Part shown: positions 36,192 to 45,554 of the stretch, one piece after another
Layout: each line of letters starts with the position of its first letter
How positions within the stretch are numbered: position 1 is the first letter of the stretch
DNA from: Saprospiraceae bacterium
GTDB taxonomy: Bacteria > Bacteroidota > Bacteroidia > Chitinophagales > Saprospiraceae
DNA: 54,825 nt
Assembly: GCA_030728245.1 (NCBI GenBank)
Contig: JANQZX010000138.1
Span: forward strand, 91,894 to 146,718
Reading direction: 5' to 3'
Made by a program: the position numbers and the translations under genes
The notes under the pieces: model-generated
What the model saw: only the letters and a program-made list of their open reading frames with translations
Told to the model about the DNA's origin: nothing
The model's database searches: none

Positions 36192-37820
36192 TTATTTTTT
36201 AATCGCTTTTAAATATCTGTCCTGAATATTTTTACTGATCTCCTCTGAATCACCATATTTCTGTCGAATAACTACTAGTTCTTTCTTTAATTTTTCAACT
36301 ACATCGGCATATTTTGGGTTATTGTACTCATTTTTTAGCTCCTGTGGGTCGTTTAGACGATCAATTAGTTCCCATTCATTCACATCATGATAGAAATGGA
36401 TTAGCTTATAGGCTTTGGTAACTATAGCGTAATGTCTTTTTACCATGTGAACGGAAGGGAATTCATAATAATGGTAATACACTGATTCCCTCTTCCAACC
36501 ATTTATCTTACCCTCTAAAAGAGGAACCATGCTTTCACCCTGCATATCACTTGGTGCTTTTATTCCCGCTGCATCTAAGAAAGTCTGTGCAAAATCTAAA
36601 TTTTGAACCATATCTTCGCTAACTCTTCCAGGTTTTATATGTCCTTTCCACTGCATTAACAAGGGCGTTTTAAAAGATTCGTCATATACAAATCTTTTAT
36701 CATACCAACCATGTTCACCCAGGTAAAATCCTTGGTCAGAGGTATAAACGATTAAGGTATTTTCTGTCAGATTATTGGCTTCGAGATAATCTAACACACG
36801 GCCTACATTTTCATCTACGGAAGCGATAGTTCCTAAATAATCCTGCATATATCGTTGAAATCTCCATTGCATTAACTCCTTTTCCGTCATGCCCGCTTTA
36901 AATTTCTTTTCAAATTGTTCATTAACTAATTGATAAACTCCGTCCCAATTAGCTTTTTGTAAAGCGTTCATGCGGCGATATTCTTTGGTAAAACCCTCTT
37001 TATCGCCATTGGTGGTTGACTTGATACCTAGTTTATCCATCATTTCAGGATAAATTTTTGAATCACCTGCCCAATTCATGTGAGTAAGTAAATTCATTTC
37101 TGCCGCTTTGGCTGCGGACGTTCTGCCTTCATAGTTATCAAAAAGGGTAGAAGGTTCCGGGAAAACTTTACCGGAAAATTCTTTAAGGTGCCTTTCTGCG
37201 GGCAACCATTCGCGATGAGGTGCTTTATGCAAGTACATTAAAAGAAATGGTTTTTCAGGATTTCTTTCCTTTTCTAACCAATCGAGGGTCATATCTGTAA
37301 TTACATCAGTCACATAGCCATTCACTTGGATATTACCCTCATTTTTAGTGATAAAATTAGGATTGTAATAATTTCCCTGGCCGGGTAAAATTTTGAACTG
37401 ATCAAATCCTTTTGGATTATTACCAAAATGTAATTTACCAAACATAGCTGTTTGATAACCAGCTTCTTGAAAAAGTTGTGGAAAAGTAAGAATGGTGGTA
37501 TCAAAAGGAAAATAATTGTCAGTTTTACTATTAAGATGGGAATGTTTTCCCGTTAAAATGGTAGCTCGTGACGGTGCGCAAATTGAATTGGTTACACAGG
37601 CCTGCGTGAATTTAATTCCGTTTTTGGCTATTCTGTCAATATTTGGGGTCTTTATTAATTTGTCACTATAGGCGCTGATAGCCTGGTAAGCATGGTCATC
37701 AGACATGATAAATACAATATTAGGCCTTCTCTTTTCTGGATTATTCTTTCCAAATAGGAAAGATGGCAGGGTAAGCAGCAAAAGGCAAAAGACATTAAAA
37801 TTTCTTAGGTTCATATTCAA
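36192..37820 (-). CDS. Sulfatase, S1 family (C-x-P-x-R type)
   Basis: The protein has 542 residues. After a signal peptide comes the S1 alkaline-phosphatase-like core. Metal-binding N-I-V-F-I-M-S-D-D-H lies near 34-43. The sulfatase signature C-A-P-S-R (81-85) is followed by A-T-I-L-T-G-K-H-S-H-L-N. The Cys is the residue converted to formylglycine by a maturase. The H-S-H-L-N flank and overall shape resemble N-acetylglucosamine-6-sulfatase-like members, so a sulfated glycan is the likely substrate, but the exact sugar is inference. The gene lies beside other glycan-degrading genes. No maturase is present in this window. Confidence 0.9.
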   Translation of the reverse strand: MNMNLRNFNVFCLLLLTLPSFLFGKNNPEKRRPNIVFIMSDDHAYQAISAYSDKLIKTPNIDRIAKNGIKFTQACVTNSICAPSRATILTGKHSHLNSKTDNYFPFDTTILTFPQLFQEAGYQTAMFGKLHFGNNPKGFDQFKILPGQGNYYNPNFITKNEGNIQVNGYVTDVITDMTLDWLEKERNPEKPFLLMYLHKAPHREWLPAERHLKEFSGKVFPEPSTLFDNYEGRTSAAKAAEMNLLTHMNWAGDSKIYPEMMDKLGIKSTTNGDKEGFTKEYRRMNALQKANWDGVYQLVNEQFEKKFKAGMTEKELMQWRFQRYMQDYLGTIASVDENVGRVLDYLEANNLTENTLIVYTSDQGFYLGEHGWYDKRFVYDESFKTPLLMQWKGHIKPGRVSEDMVQNLDFAQTFLDAAGIKAPSDMQGESMVPLLEGKINGWKRESVYYHYYEFPSVHMVKRHYAIVTKAYKLIHFYHDVNEWELIDRLNDPQELKNEYNNPKYADVVEKLKKELVVIRQKYGDSEEISKNIQDRYLKAIKK

Positions 37821-37870
37821 AGGTTGTTGATTTAACTTATTTTATCTAAATTACACTTTAAAATTATACT

Positions 37871-38899
37871 ATGGCAGAAAATTTTGGAAAAAAAAGAATC
37901 CAATTCTTTATGGATCTTTTATCAAATAATTTGGATGCGGCATTACAGGCCTATAAAGACAATCCTACACAACCTTTCGGTTTTTATGTTCATCTGCATG
38001 ATTGTCGCACCCCTTTATTTAAAATTCAGGCTTTAGCAAGACTATTAGATAGAAAAAAGAAAAAAAACATAAGGGCTATTTCTGCCATTCTTTCTATCTC
38101 AAAAACGGTGGAGGATATGATTGGGCAATTTGATTTTGCAGCATCTATTCTTAAGGGGAATGAAAAATGGCAATTTTCCGATGAGGTCAGAAATCAGATT
38201 TTAATCCAGTATGGTTTTGCTTTGGGTACTTTAGAGGAATGCCTGCTTCAATTAGGTTGGATTACCAGAGGTAAAAATGTGATTCAGTTTGATGATTTTG
38301 GATTTGATTACTTGAAAAGTGCTTTAAAAGAAATCTCTTTTCCATCGTCAAAGAAAGAAAAAAAGCAGATTCTCCAGCTGTTTAAAAATATCTGCATGGA
38401 TATTGACGAAGATATTAGGGAAAAGAAAATAGATCTTACCCATATCGAAGACGGAATCCATGAGTTCCGCAGAGATATCAGGTGGTTGAGTATTTATGCG
38501 TCTGCTCTAAGAGGTAAGGTTATTCTTAGCAATAATCCTGAAACGGATCCTTTCCAGCATTTTATTACTCCAAGTAATATGGAATCAAGATACAATACCT
38601 TGCTAATCAATGAGGATGAAAAAAATATTTTAACCTTTCAACAAGGTGGTTTTTACGCGCTTGGCGCATTAATATCAGATTTAGGCAATATAAAAGACAA
38701 AGGTCTTATCACGGAATACCTTATGCAGCTGGGGACTTCTAAAGGTATGAGCGAAGAAGATATTAAGGCAAAATTGGGTGACGACTATCAGGATGTGGCT
38801 ACGACCATTCAGCAGGCAACAGAGAAAATCAATCAATTTGTCCTCGAAGAAGAAGGCTTTATTAAATTAGCCAACCACTTCGAGGCTCAATTACAGTAA
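37871..38899 (+). CDS. Divergent CHAD-like helical protein
   Basis: The protein has 342 residues, almost all helix, with no signal or membrane span. Two places look like the CHAD-domain signature (a His followed by R-x-x-x-(R/K) helices): V-H-L-H-D-C-R-T-P-L-F-K at 40-51, and I-H-E-F-R-R-D-I-R-W-L at 196-206, about 155 residues apart as expected for the two halves of a CHAD bundle. CHAD proteins bind inorganic polyphosphate. Other parts match poorly, so this is a weak assignment. It is convergent with the GH2 gene, 3 bp apart. Confidence 0.4.
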   Translation: MAENFGKKRIQFFMDLLSNNLDAALQAYKDNPTQPFGFYVHLHDCRTPLFKIQALARLLDRKKKKNIRAISAILSISKTVEDMIGQFDFAASILKGNEKWQFSDEVRNQILIQYGFALGTLEECLLQLGWITRGKNVIQFDDFGFDYLKSALKEISFPSSKKEKKQILQLFKNICMDIDEDIREKKIDLTHIEDGIHEFRRDIRWLSIYASALRGKVILSNNPETDPFQHFITPSNMESRYNTLLINEDEKNILTFQQGGFYALGALISDLGNIKDKGLITEYLMQLGTSKGMSEEDIKAKLGDDYQDVATTIQQATEKINQFVLEEEGFIKLANHFEAQLQ

Positions 38900-38902
38900 A
38901 TA

Positions 38903-41656
38903 TTAATTATACCAGGTACAAATAGAAGGATTTATTGGATACCTTCCAAATTGACTGCCGTAAACGGCAACACCCTGATCAGCAGATATTTTAATATTAA
39001 TATATCCTTTTTGAAGTGCCTTTTTCAACATACTTTTTGAAAGAGGCACTTCAATTTTTTCTCCATACGTTCCCGCTTCCCTAAGTTTTTTGTCTTTCAA
39101 TTGGTTGTGCCATGACAAAACGCCTCTATGGTCCGCAGGATCATCTTCCAGTTTTTTTGATAAAGTTTTTACACCGTCTATATAAATCTCAATATTACTG
39201 GGATTCTTGTAATTGTCAGTCATTGGATAGGCGTTCGGATTAAGGTGTGGAGAAACTCTGGCACCCAGCATATAATTTTGATCGCCCATGACTACCTTGT
39301 CTTTGTCCTTGTCTAATAGTGGTTTAGACGATAATTCGACTAAAAAAGAAGCCTTATTTACATTCGTAAGTTTCAATGATTTGATAGAAATTTGATATTC
39401 AAAAAATCCCTTTCCAGTGCCATTCACTTTTAAGCTGTCTAAAATATGCCATTTTTTAATGGACCATTCTGAATTAGTATAATCAGATGGTTGAACACTA
39501 TGAATAACTAATTTTTTAGGATTTACATCGGAAGGAATGATAATTGAAAAGAAATTATTGTGATGTATTTTTCCGTCAACATCCTTTAACGTCCATTGTA
39601 CGCGCATCATACCTCCATAAGGAATTGCCTGTATAATTTCCGGGGATAGTGAACTATTGATAAAAGGAAAATGCTCTATTTTCCTGTTCCTTTTTTCTAA
39701 AACAATTTCATTCCCGGCATTATCCATTCCATAAATAATGGTTTCTAAAATCAAATAATTATCCTTTATTGATTTACCTGCCATGTCGGAGATAAACAGA
39801 GGGATTTTTATTATTTCGCCGGGCTTTAATGTAGCACTAATATCATTACCAGATGACAGATAAATAGGGGAATGAAAATCTTTATCGGTCATGCCTTTTG
39901 CTAGATCAGATAATCCACTGTATTTAGGGCTTCTATCAAAGCGCCAATATCCATTCCACTCGTTAATGACATCGTGATGTTCAGTATAAAGCCAGCCAGC
40001 TACTTTAGGATATTTTCGAAAAGTATTGATCATTCGGTGGTAGTCCCAACTCCAATCTACATCGCCGGTACTACCGTCATACCCCCAAACATTACCACAT
40101 TCTGAATTAATATTGGGTTGTGAAAGCTGAGAAAATCCTTTTTCAAAATGATGTCCGCTACCAGGATAAGTTTCTTTATCAATGGAAGCAAGTCTGGCTT
40201 CCCATTCCCAACCTGCCATGTATTCGTGCCATGAATTAATATCGGTTTCCGTATGTCCTGCACCACAGCAAATGGAATTATCCTCAACCAGTCGGGTGGG
40301 ATCCAGCGATTTTGCTAAATAATACATGGACGCTACCCAATTTTGGGTAGTCGGCAAATAAACACTTCTTGTTTTATTGGTTTCACTTTGAAGAACTTTT
40401 GTTTGCAACCCCCAGGATTCATTGAACACAATCCAGCTAAAAATAGCTGGGTGATTGAAATCTCGTTGAATCATTTTTCGTAAGGTATATTCAGACTCTT
40501 TTTGCATGGCGGCATCGGGTTCTCCCCAGGAATTTGGTAAATCAGCCATCACAAGCAGACCTAATTTATCGGCCCAGTACAGTTTTCTTGGAACATCAAT
40601 CTTTATATGTGTACGAAGTCCGTTGAGACCTAAATCTTTGGTCATCTGAATTTCATTTTTCATAAATTCGTCCGATGGGAAAGTATAAAATCCGTCAGGA
40701 TGATAAGACTGGTCTAAGGTTAATTGAAGATAAACAGGTTTATTGTTTAAAGAAATATAAGGGTAATTTGTTCCTGGTAAGTTAGTTACGCTTATTTTTC
40801 TCATGCCAAAATAGGTGTTCACCTTGTCCCCGGCGTGAGAAATATTCACCATATAAAGATAAGGATCCTCTAAATCCCATAATCGTGGATTAGGTACATT
40901 TATGTCAAGAGTGCCTTTTGCAAATCCTGGTTTTACAGAAAGAACTCCATTAATAGCACCATTTGGTGTTTGAATGTCAACATTTACCTTTCTTTCTACC
41001 GTGGAAACCTCGGAAAGATCCACTTCCACTTTAACTTTATTTGCATCAATATCGGGTATGAATTTAAATGCGTCGATATAATCTTTTCCACGGGCATCGA
41101 GGTAAATAGTTTGCCAAATTCCACGGGCATTTCCATAACCTTGTTTTCCATATAGGGTAAATAAACGTCTTTTATCATCGACTCTAATCGTAATGCTATG
41201 ATCTTTTCCTGGTTGAATATATTTTGTAAGTTCGAAACTAAAAGGGGTATATCCTCCTTGATGCGTTCCAACAAGTTGATTGTCAATCCAAATACTTGAT
41301 TCCCAGTCCGAGGCACCCACGGTTATAAAGATCCTTTTGTCTTTCCAATCTGGTTTTACCGTAATGTTTTTTTGATACCAACCAATATCTGCTTTGTCAG
41401 GAACGCCGGACAAAGGCGAACCCCATGGGAAAGGTACTTTTATGGTCAGAGGAAAATATTTTGTATTTGAAAACCATTGGTCTTTGATGCCTGTATCGAG
41501 GGAATCAAATCCAAATTTCCAGGAACCGTTCAGATTTACCCAATCCGTTCTCTCAAAATCGGGGCGGGGGTGCTCAGGTAAGGGTATATCCTGCGCTTTT
41601 AATCCAAAAAAGCTTAGGTTTATCAAATAAAACAAACAAAGAATAAAGTTTTTCAT
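38903..41656 (-). CDS. Glycoside hydrolase family 2 enzyme (beta-galactosidase/glucuronidase type)
   Basis: The protein has 917 residues. A signal peptide precedes the GH2 sugar-binding jelly roll (about 35-190; W-V-N-L-N-G-S-W-K-F and H-Q-G-G-Y-T-P-F-S-F), an Ig-like domain (about 195-295) and a TIM barrel (about 300-600). In the barrel, S-W-I-V-F-N-E-S-W-G carries the probable acid/base Glu413 and I-N-S-E-C-G-N the probable nucleophile Glu519. An extra C-terminal beta region (about 620-917) follows. It is likely an exo-acting periplasmic or surface enzyme; the sugar it cuts is not readable. It is next to the CHAD-like gene. Confidence 0.88.
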   Translation of the reverse strand: MKNFILCLFYLINLSFFGLKAQDIPLPEHPRPDFERTDWVNLNGSWKFGFDSLDTGIKDQWFSNTKYFPLTIKVPFPWGSPLSGVPDKADIGWYQKNITVKPDWKDKRIFITVGASDWESSIWIDNQLVGTHQGGYTPFSFELTKYIQPGKDHSITIRVDDKRRLFTLYGKQGYGNARGIWQTIYLDARGKDYIDAFKFIPDIDANKVKVEVDLSEVSTVERKVNVDIQTPNGAINGVLSVKPGFAKGTLDINVPNPRLWDLEDPYLYMVNISHAGDKVNTYFGMRKISVTNLPGTNYPYISLNNKPVYLQLTLDQSYHPDGFYTFPSDEFMKNEIQMTKDLGLNGLRTHIKIDVPRKLYWADKLGLLVMADLPNSWGEPDAAMQKESEYTLRKMIQRDFNHPAIFSWIVFNESWGLQTKVLQSETNKTRSVYLPTTQNWVASMYYLAKSLDPTRLVEDNSICCGAGHTETDINSWHEYMAGWEWEARLASIDKETYPGSGHHFEKGFSQLSQPNINSECGNVWGYDGSTGDVDWSWDYHRMINTFRKYPKVAGWLYTEHHDVINEWNGYWRFDRSPKYSGLSDLAKGMTDKDFHSPIYLSSGNDISATLKPGEIIKIPLFISDMAGKSIKDNYLILETIIYGMDNAGNEIVLEKRNRKIEHFPFINSSLSPEIIQAIPYGGMMRVQWTLKDVDGKIHHNNFFSIIIPSDVNPKKLVIHSVQPSDYTNSEWSIKKWHILDSLKVNGTGKGFFEYQISIKSLKLTNVNKASFLVELSSKPLLDKDKDKVVMGDQNYMLGARVSPHLNPNAYPMTDNYKNPSNIEIYIDGVKTLSKKLEDDPADHRGVLSWHNQLKDKKLREAGTYGEKIEVPLSKSMLKKALQKGYINIKISADQGVAVYGSQFGRYPINPSICTWYN

Positions 41657-41731
41657 AGGGTTAATCGTTTTAGTAAATATAATAAAGTATTTTGCTAAGG
41701 CAGCATCATTTTTAGAGGTAAATTTGAATCG

Positions 41732-42826
41732 ATGAATATTAATAAACCAGTACTACTTATTGATGAGGGAAAATGCAGAGCAAATATCCAACGCATGGCT
41801 TCATTATGTGCCGACAAAAAAATGTCATTTAGACCGCATTTTAAAACACACCAATCATTAGCGGTTGGAAAATGGTTTAAAGAGGTAGGTGTTTCAAAAA
41901 TTGCCGTGTCTTCCCTTTCTATGGCAGAATATTTTTCAAAAGAATGGAACGATATTTTAGTTGCCTTTCCCACTAATATTTTGGAGGATGAGCTCATTAA
42001 TCATCTTGCCCAACGCATTCATCTGAATCTTTTGGTTGAGTCCTTGGAAACTATTACCCTCCTTGCCGATGTGGTCAAATTCCCTCTCACCATTTATATA
42101 GAAATTGATACGGGTTATCATAGAACTGGTGTTTATTTTAATGACTATCAGGTCATTGATAGTATTTTAGAGGTAATTAAAAACGCAGATTGCCTATCAT
42201 TTGGAGGATTTATTACCCATAGCGGACATTCTTATGATTGTTTAGGAAAGGAGGAGGTTCTAAGTTTACATCATATCAATAAAAATCGCTTTTTACAAGT
42301 TAAAAGTAGGTATATCGCTGATTATCCTAATCTTATTATTTCCTATGGTGATACTCCTACTACTTCCATAGCTGATGATTTTGATGGAGTGGATGAATTA
42401 AGACCGGGAAATTTTGTGTGTTATGATGTTACCCAGGTTCAAATAGGTTCTTGTGATTTTAAGAAAATTGCTGTGGTTCTCGCTTGTCCTGTTGTGTCAA
42501 TACACAAAGAAAGAGGTGAAATTATCATTTATGGTGGCTCTGTACATTTGTCAAAAGACTTGTTAAAATGGCAAGACAAAGGGGTGATTTATGGTTTGCT
42601 TGCAGAAAAAACAGAGGAGGGATGGGGCGAACCCATAGAAAATGCCTACGTTTATTCATTGTCTCAGGAACATGGCAAAATAAAAATGAATGAAAGTGAA
42701 TTATTAAAATATAAAGTGGGTCAAATTGTTTATATTTATCCAATTCACTCGTGTTTAGTGATTAGTTCTATGAGAGGTTTTACAACGTTAAGGGGTGAAA
42801 TATTAGATGTTTATCGTGGTTTATGA
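41732..42826 (+). CDS. DSD1-type PLP-dependent enzyme (alanine racemase-like fold)
   Basis: The protein has 364 residues with no signal peptide. It shows the N-terminal PLP barrel of the D-serine dehydratase / D-threonine aldolase family: P-V-L-L-I-D-E-G-K, R-P-H-F-K-T-H-Q-S (PLP-binding Lys in R-P-H-x-K-T-H), and I-A-V-S-S-L-S-M-A-E. Later come Y-I-E-I-D-T-G-Y-H-R-T-G and S-Y-G-D-T-P-T-T-S, and a C-terminal beta domain that ends in a Y-I-Y-P-I-H-S-C-L zinc-like motif. It probably acts on D-amino acids; D-Ser dehydration or D-Thr cleavage cannot be told apart. It is co-directional, 14 bp before a membrane protein. Confidence 0.75.
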   Translation: MNINKPVLLIDEGKCRANIQRMASLCADKKMSFRPHFKTHQSLAVGKWFKEVGVSKIAVSSLSMAEYFSKEWNDILVAFPTNILEDELINHLAQRIHLNLLVESLETITLLADVVKFPLTIYIEIDTGYHRTGVYFNDYQVIDSILEVIKNADCLSFGGFITHSGHSYDCLGKEEVLSLHHINKNRFLQVKSRYIADYPNLIISYGDTPTTSIADDFDGVDELRPGNFVCYDVTQVQIGSCDFKKIAVVLACPVVSIHKERGEIIIYGGSVHLSKDLLKWQDKGVIYGLLAEKTEEGWGEPIENAYVYSLSQEHGKIKMNESELLKYKVGQIVYIYPIHSCLVISSMRGFTTLRGEILDVYRGL

Positions 42827-42840
42827 AAAATTAAATTAAA

Positions 42841-43728
42841 ATGCTAACTCTTCTGTCCAACTTTTATGATCGTATTTTTCGTCTAAATCCTGAAAGGAGA
42901 GTTGAAAAAATTACTTTGTATTTTGCCATTCTGGGATTTATATTTCATTTACTATATATATTTTCCATAAATAATTTTGAACAACTTAGCTATCTGTCCT
43001 CTGGAAAACCGGAGAGTTATATAGCTGCAATATATACTCCGTTCAGTATTTTACTATTTTACGAAGTCTTTTTACTGGTCATCATTATACCGAATTCGAC
43101 CTCTGCTTTTGTTGGAAAGCAGTTTGAAATTATATCATTAATAACCTTAAGAAGTTTTTTTCATGACATTGCTGATGTTGATCCTTTTGCTCAAATTGAA
43201 TATAACAATCCATTATTTTTAAAAATTGGATTAGATCTTGGTGCAGCTTTGATTATGTTTGGATTAACCATTAGTTATTACTTTTTTTACCACAGTACCT
43301 CTTCTACTGAGACCTCTTTTGAAAAAGAAAGATTCATTCAAGTTAAAAAAATGGTAGCCTTTTCCATGATGATTTTATTACTGGGAATGAGTTTATTTAG
43401 CATAGTTCATTGGTTTAACGAGGTTTTTAAACTTTTGAGTGCAGGCGTTAAAACACCACATCCAGATACCTTTTTCTATGCCGATTTTTTCAATGTCATG
43501 ATATTTGCCGATGTATTTTTACTCATATTCTCTTTATTATACAAGGCATCCTTTGAGCTATTATTTAGAAATGCTTGCTTTATTATCACTACCATATTGC
43601 TCAGGTATTCTTTACATACAGAAAAGCCGGTTGCTTATTTGATCATTTTAACTGCCTTTATCTTTTCTATTGCAGCGCAAATATTATTTCAGTTTGCAGT
43701 GAAAAATAAAGCAGCATCAAAAGGTTGA
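42841..43728 (+). CDS. Membrane protein of unknown function with about seven spans
   Basis: The protein has 295 residues with about seven predicted membrane segments (roughly 25-45, 65-85, 130-150, 175-195, 215-235, 245-262 and 268-285). A polar cytoplasmic start (R-L-N-P-E-R-R-V-E-K) precedes the first. I do not recognise a family. The conserved-looking acidic stretch H-D-I-A-D-V-D-P-F-A lies in one loop. It follows the DSD1-type gene by 14 bp and stops right at the next gene's stop with no spacer. Confidence 0.65.
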   Translation: MLTLLSNFYDRIFRLNPERRVEKITLYFAILGFIFHLLYIFSINNFEQLSYLSSGKPESYIAAIYTPFSILLFYEVFLLVIIIPNSTSAFVGKQFEIISLITLRSFFHDIADVDPFAQIEYNNPLFLKIGLDLGAALIMFGLTISYYFFYHSTSSTETSFEKERFIQVKKMVAFSMMILLLGMSLFSIVHWFNEVFKLLSAGVKTPHPDTFFYADFFNVMIFADVFLLIFSLLYKASFELLFRNACFIITTILLRYSLHTEKPVAYLIILTAFIFSIAAQILFQFAVKNKAASKG

Positions 43729-44445
43729 TTACAAATGTTTTATGCGGCCTGTATATTTTTCATATAAAGTTTCATTTGAGAAGCCATCAATATTTTGACT
43801 GTGGTAAATAGGTAGTTTTATCCCTTTTGCATTGGCAATTTTCATTGCTTCGGTAGCCACCAGATTAATCAGAAAAACACCAGATAGGGTAGAGGCTGCT
43901 CCCGTAAGGTTTCCACCTATTTTTAATAATCCATCTCCTGAAGGAACCCGGTTATCTAATACTAAATCTGCTATTTCGTATAATTTTTTTCCTGATGGAT
44001 GCCTTGAAGGGTATTGTTTTGATTGTTCTAATGAGGTGATGGCAATGGTTTTAATACCCATTTCTTTAGCTATCATAGCCATTTCTACGGGCATGGCGTT
44101 CCGTCCTGAATTGGAAATGATGATCATTATATCATTTTGTGAGATGTTATGCTGATCATAAATAATTTTTGATAAACCTGAAATTCTTTCTATTTCTGCA
44201 CTCCTTCTTGAACCTTCAGAGGTGAGCACCATGCTGTCTAACATGGCATTTACGTTGGCTAAACCTCCTGCTCTGACAAAGAGTTCCAGACCAATCATGT
44301 GGGAATGACCGGTGCCAAAAGTGTGAATAATATGATCGTTAATTATACAGGCTGCTAAATATTCAGCAGCCTGCATAATGGCATTTTCTTGATTTAAAAC
44401 AATATCGTTTAACTGTTGAATCGCTTTTTCCTGGTATTCGAACAT
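43729..44445 (-). CDS. SIS-domain protein of the UPF0309 type
   Basis: The protein has 238 residues. The sugar-isomerase fold shows F-G-T-G-H-S-H-M-I-G (about 40-49), I-I-I-S-N-S-G-R-N-A, and H-P-S-G-K-K-L-Y-E-I-A-D. The C-terminus, Y-H-S-Q-N-I-D-G-F-S-N-E-T-L-Y-E-K-Y, resembles UPF0309 members. These probably bind a phosphosugar; the reaction is unknown and it is not a convincing MurQ. It is the last gene of the GH20-NagX-SIS unit, and its stop abuts the convergent membrane protein's stop with no gap. Confidence 0.85.
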   Translation of the reverse strand: MFEYQEKAIQQLNDIVLNQENAIMQAAEYLAACIINDHIIHTFGTGHSHMIGLELFVRAGGLANVNAMLDSMVLTSEGSRRSAEIERISGLSKIIYDQHNISQNDIMIIISNSGRNAMPVEMAMIAKEMGIKTIAITSLEQSKQYPSRHPSGKKLYEIADLVLDNRVPSGDGLLKIGGNLTGAASTLSGVFLINLVATEAMKIANAKGIKLPIYHSQNIDGFSNETLYEKYTGRIKHL

Positions 44446-44450
44446 TTTTG

Positions 44451-45554
44451 TTACAGTTTAATGAAAATTTTATTTTTAAATAGGAAATATAAGGGTACAT
44501 AGATAATTCCTACATAAATAAGGGCATATAAAAAGGAGGATAATTGAAGTGTTATACCAACGGAAGAGGCTAAAGCCATAAATTGACCATTCAAGCCATT
44601 GGTAATGAGGGCATCATTATAAAAAATAACAGTTAATACGCCAGAAAGAACGTAAGCTGTGATGGCATTCGTTCCAAAAACTCTCGTTGGAAAAATCCAT
44701 TTTGTATTTCCTTTTAAATCTATAAGATAGATTAACGACGCCAGAAAAAGGGTAGCAAATCCTCCCATTAAACAGGTGTATGAACTGCTCCAGATATTTT
44801 TATTGATGGGGAAAAACCATTGCCATAAATCTCCCAGAGCGATGAGAACAAAACCCATGTAAAACAAAGAAAGGAGTTTTTGCTTAATTTCCCGTTGATG
44901 AAGAATGATATGTCCGGCAATAAGACCAAAAACACCAGTGACTATGGCGGGAAGGGTACTTAATATACCTTCCGGATCCCATGTTTTTTGCCACATTCTA
45001 CCTGGCAGTAACATTTTGTCAATGTAATGTGCCCAGTTTTTTTCCGGCACACCTAAATCTGGAAATCCTATCTCTGGAACGGGAACATAAGCCATCAGGA
45101 TCCAATAACCAACCAGCGCCACAGCGGCAAATCGCAGGTGAAATTTATGGTCTGTATAAAGGAATAATAGGGCACTTCCCAGAAAGACGAGGGCAATACG
45201 TTGTAAAACACCGGCCCATCTAATGTCGGTAAAATCAAAGGAAGGAAATAACCATAAGAAAATACCCAGAGCGAATATTTTAAGCGCACGAATAAAAATT
45301 TTCGATACCATCCCTTTTTTTGCTTCACCATTATCTAATTTGGGTTGATAAGCCAGCGCTATGGAAACCCCAACGATAAAAAGAAAAAAAGGATATACAT
45401 AATCTGTTGGGGTCAAACCATTCCATTCAGCATGAAGGAGCGGAGGAAAAACATGTTCCCACGAACCAGGATCATTTACAATGATCATTGCAATAAGAGT
45501 GATACCCCGCATGACATCTACCGCAAGGTATCTTTGTTTGTCAGTATTCATCAT
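44451..45554 (-). CDS. nagX: NagX / heparan-alpha-glucosaminide N-acetyltransferase-like membrane protein
   Basis: The protein has 367 residues with about ten membrane segments. The N-terminal V-D-V-M-R-G-I-T-L-I-A-M-I and A-E-W-N-G-L-T-P-T-D-Y-V-Y-P-F-F-L-F-I-V-G-V-S-I-A belong to the DUF5009/NagX group, which is related to the lysosomal acetyltransferase HGSNAT. Members are linked to GlcNAc use in many bacteria, possibly as amino-sugar transport or acetylation proteins, but the reaction is not settled. Its start overlaps the GH20 3' end by 14 bp, supporting a joint unit. Confidence 0.85.
   Translation of the reverse strand: MMNTDKQRYLAVDVMRGITLIAMIIVNDPGSWEHVFPPLLHAEWNGLTPTDYVYPFFLFIVGVSIALAYQPKLDNGEAKKGMVSKIFIRALKIFALGIFLWLFPSFDFTDIRWAGVLQRIALVFLGSALLFLYTDHKFHLRFAAVALVGYWILMAYVPVPEIGFPDLGVPEKNWAHYIDKMLLPGRMWQKTWDPEGILSTLPAIVTGVFGLIAGHIILHQREIKQKLLSLFYMGFVLIALGDLWQWFFPINKNIWSSSYTCLMGGFATLFLASLIYLIDLKGNTKWIFPTRVFGTNAITAYVLSGVLTVIFYNDALITNGLNGQFMALASSVGITLQLSSFLYALIYVGIIYVPLYFLFKNKIFIKL

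Noticed and set aside
40996-41316. A 106-codon minus-strand frame inside the GH2 gene
   Set aside because: It lies in another frame of the well-supported GH2 coding sequence and shows no motif of its own.
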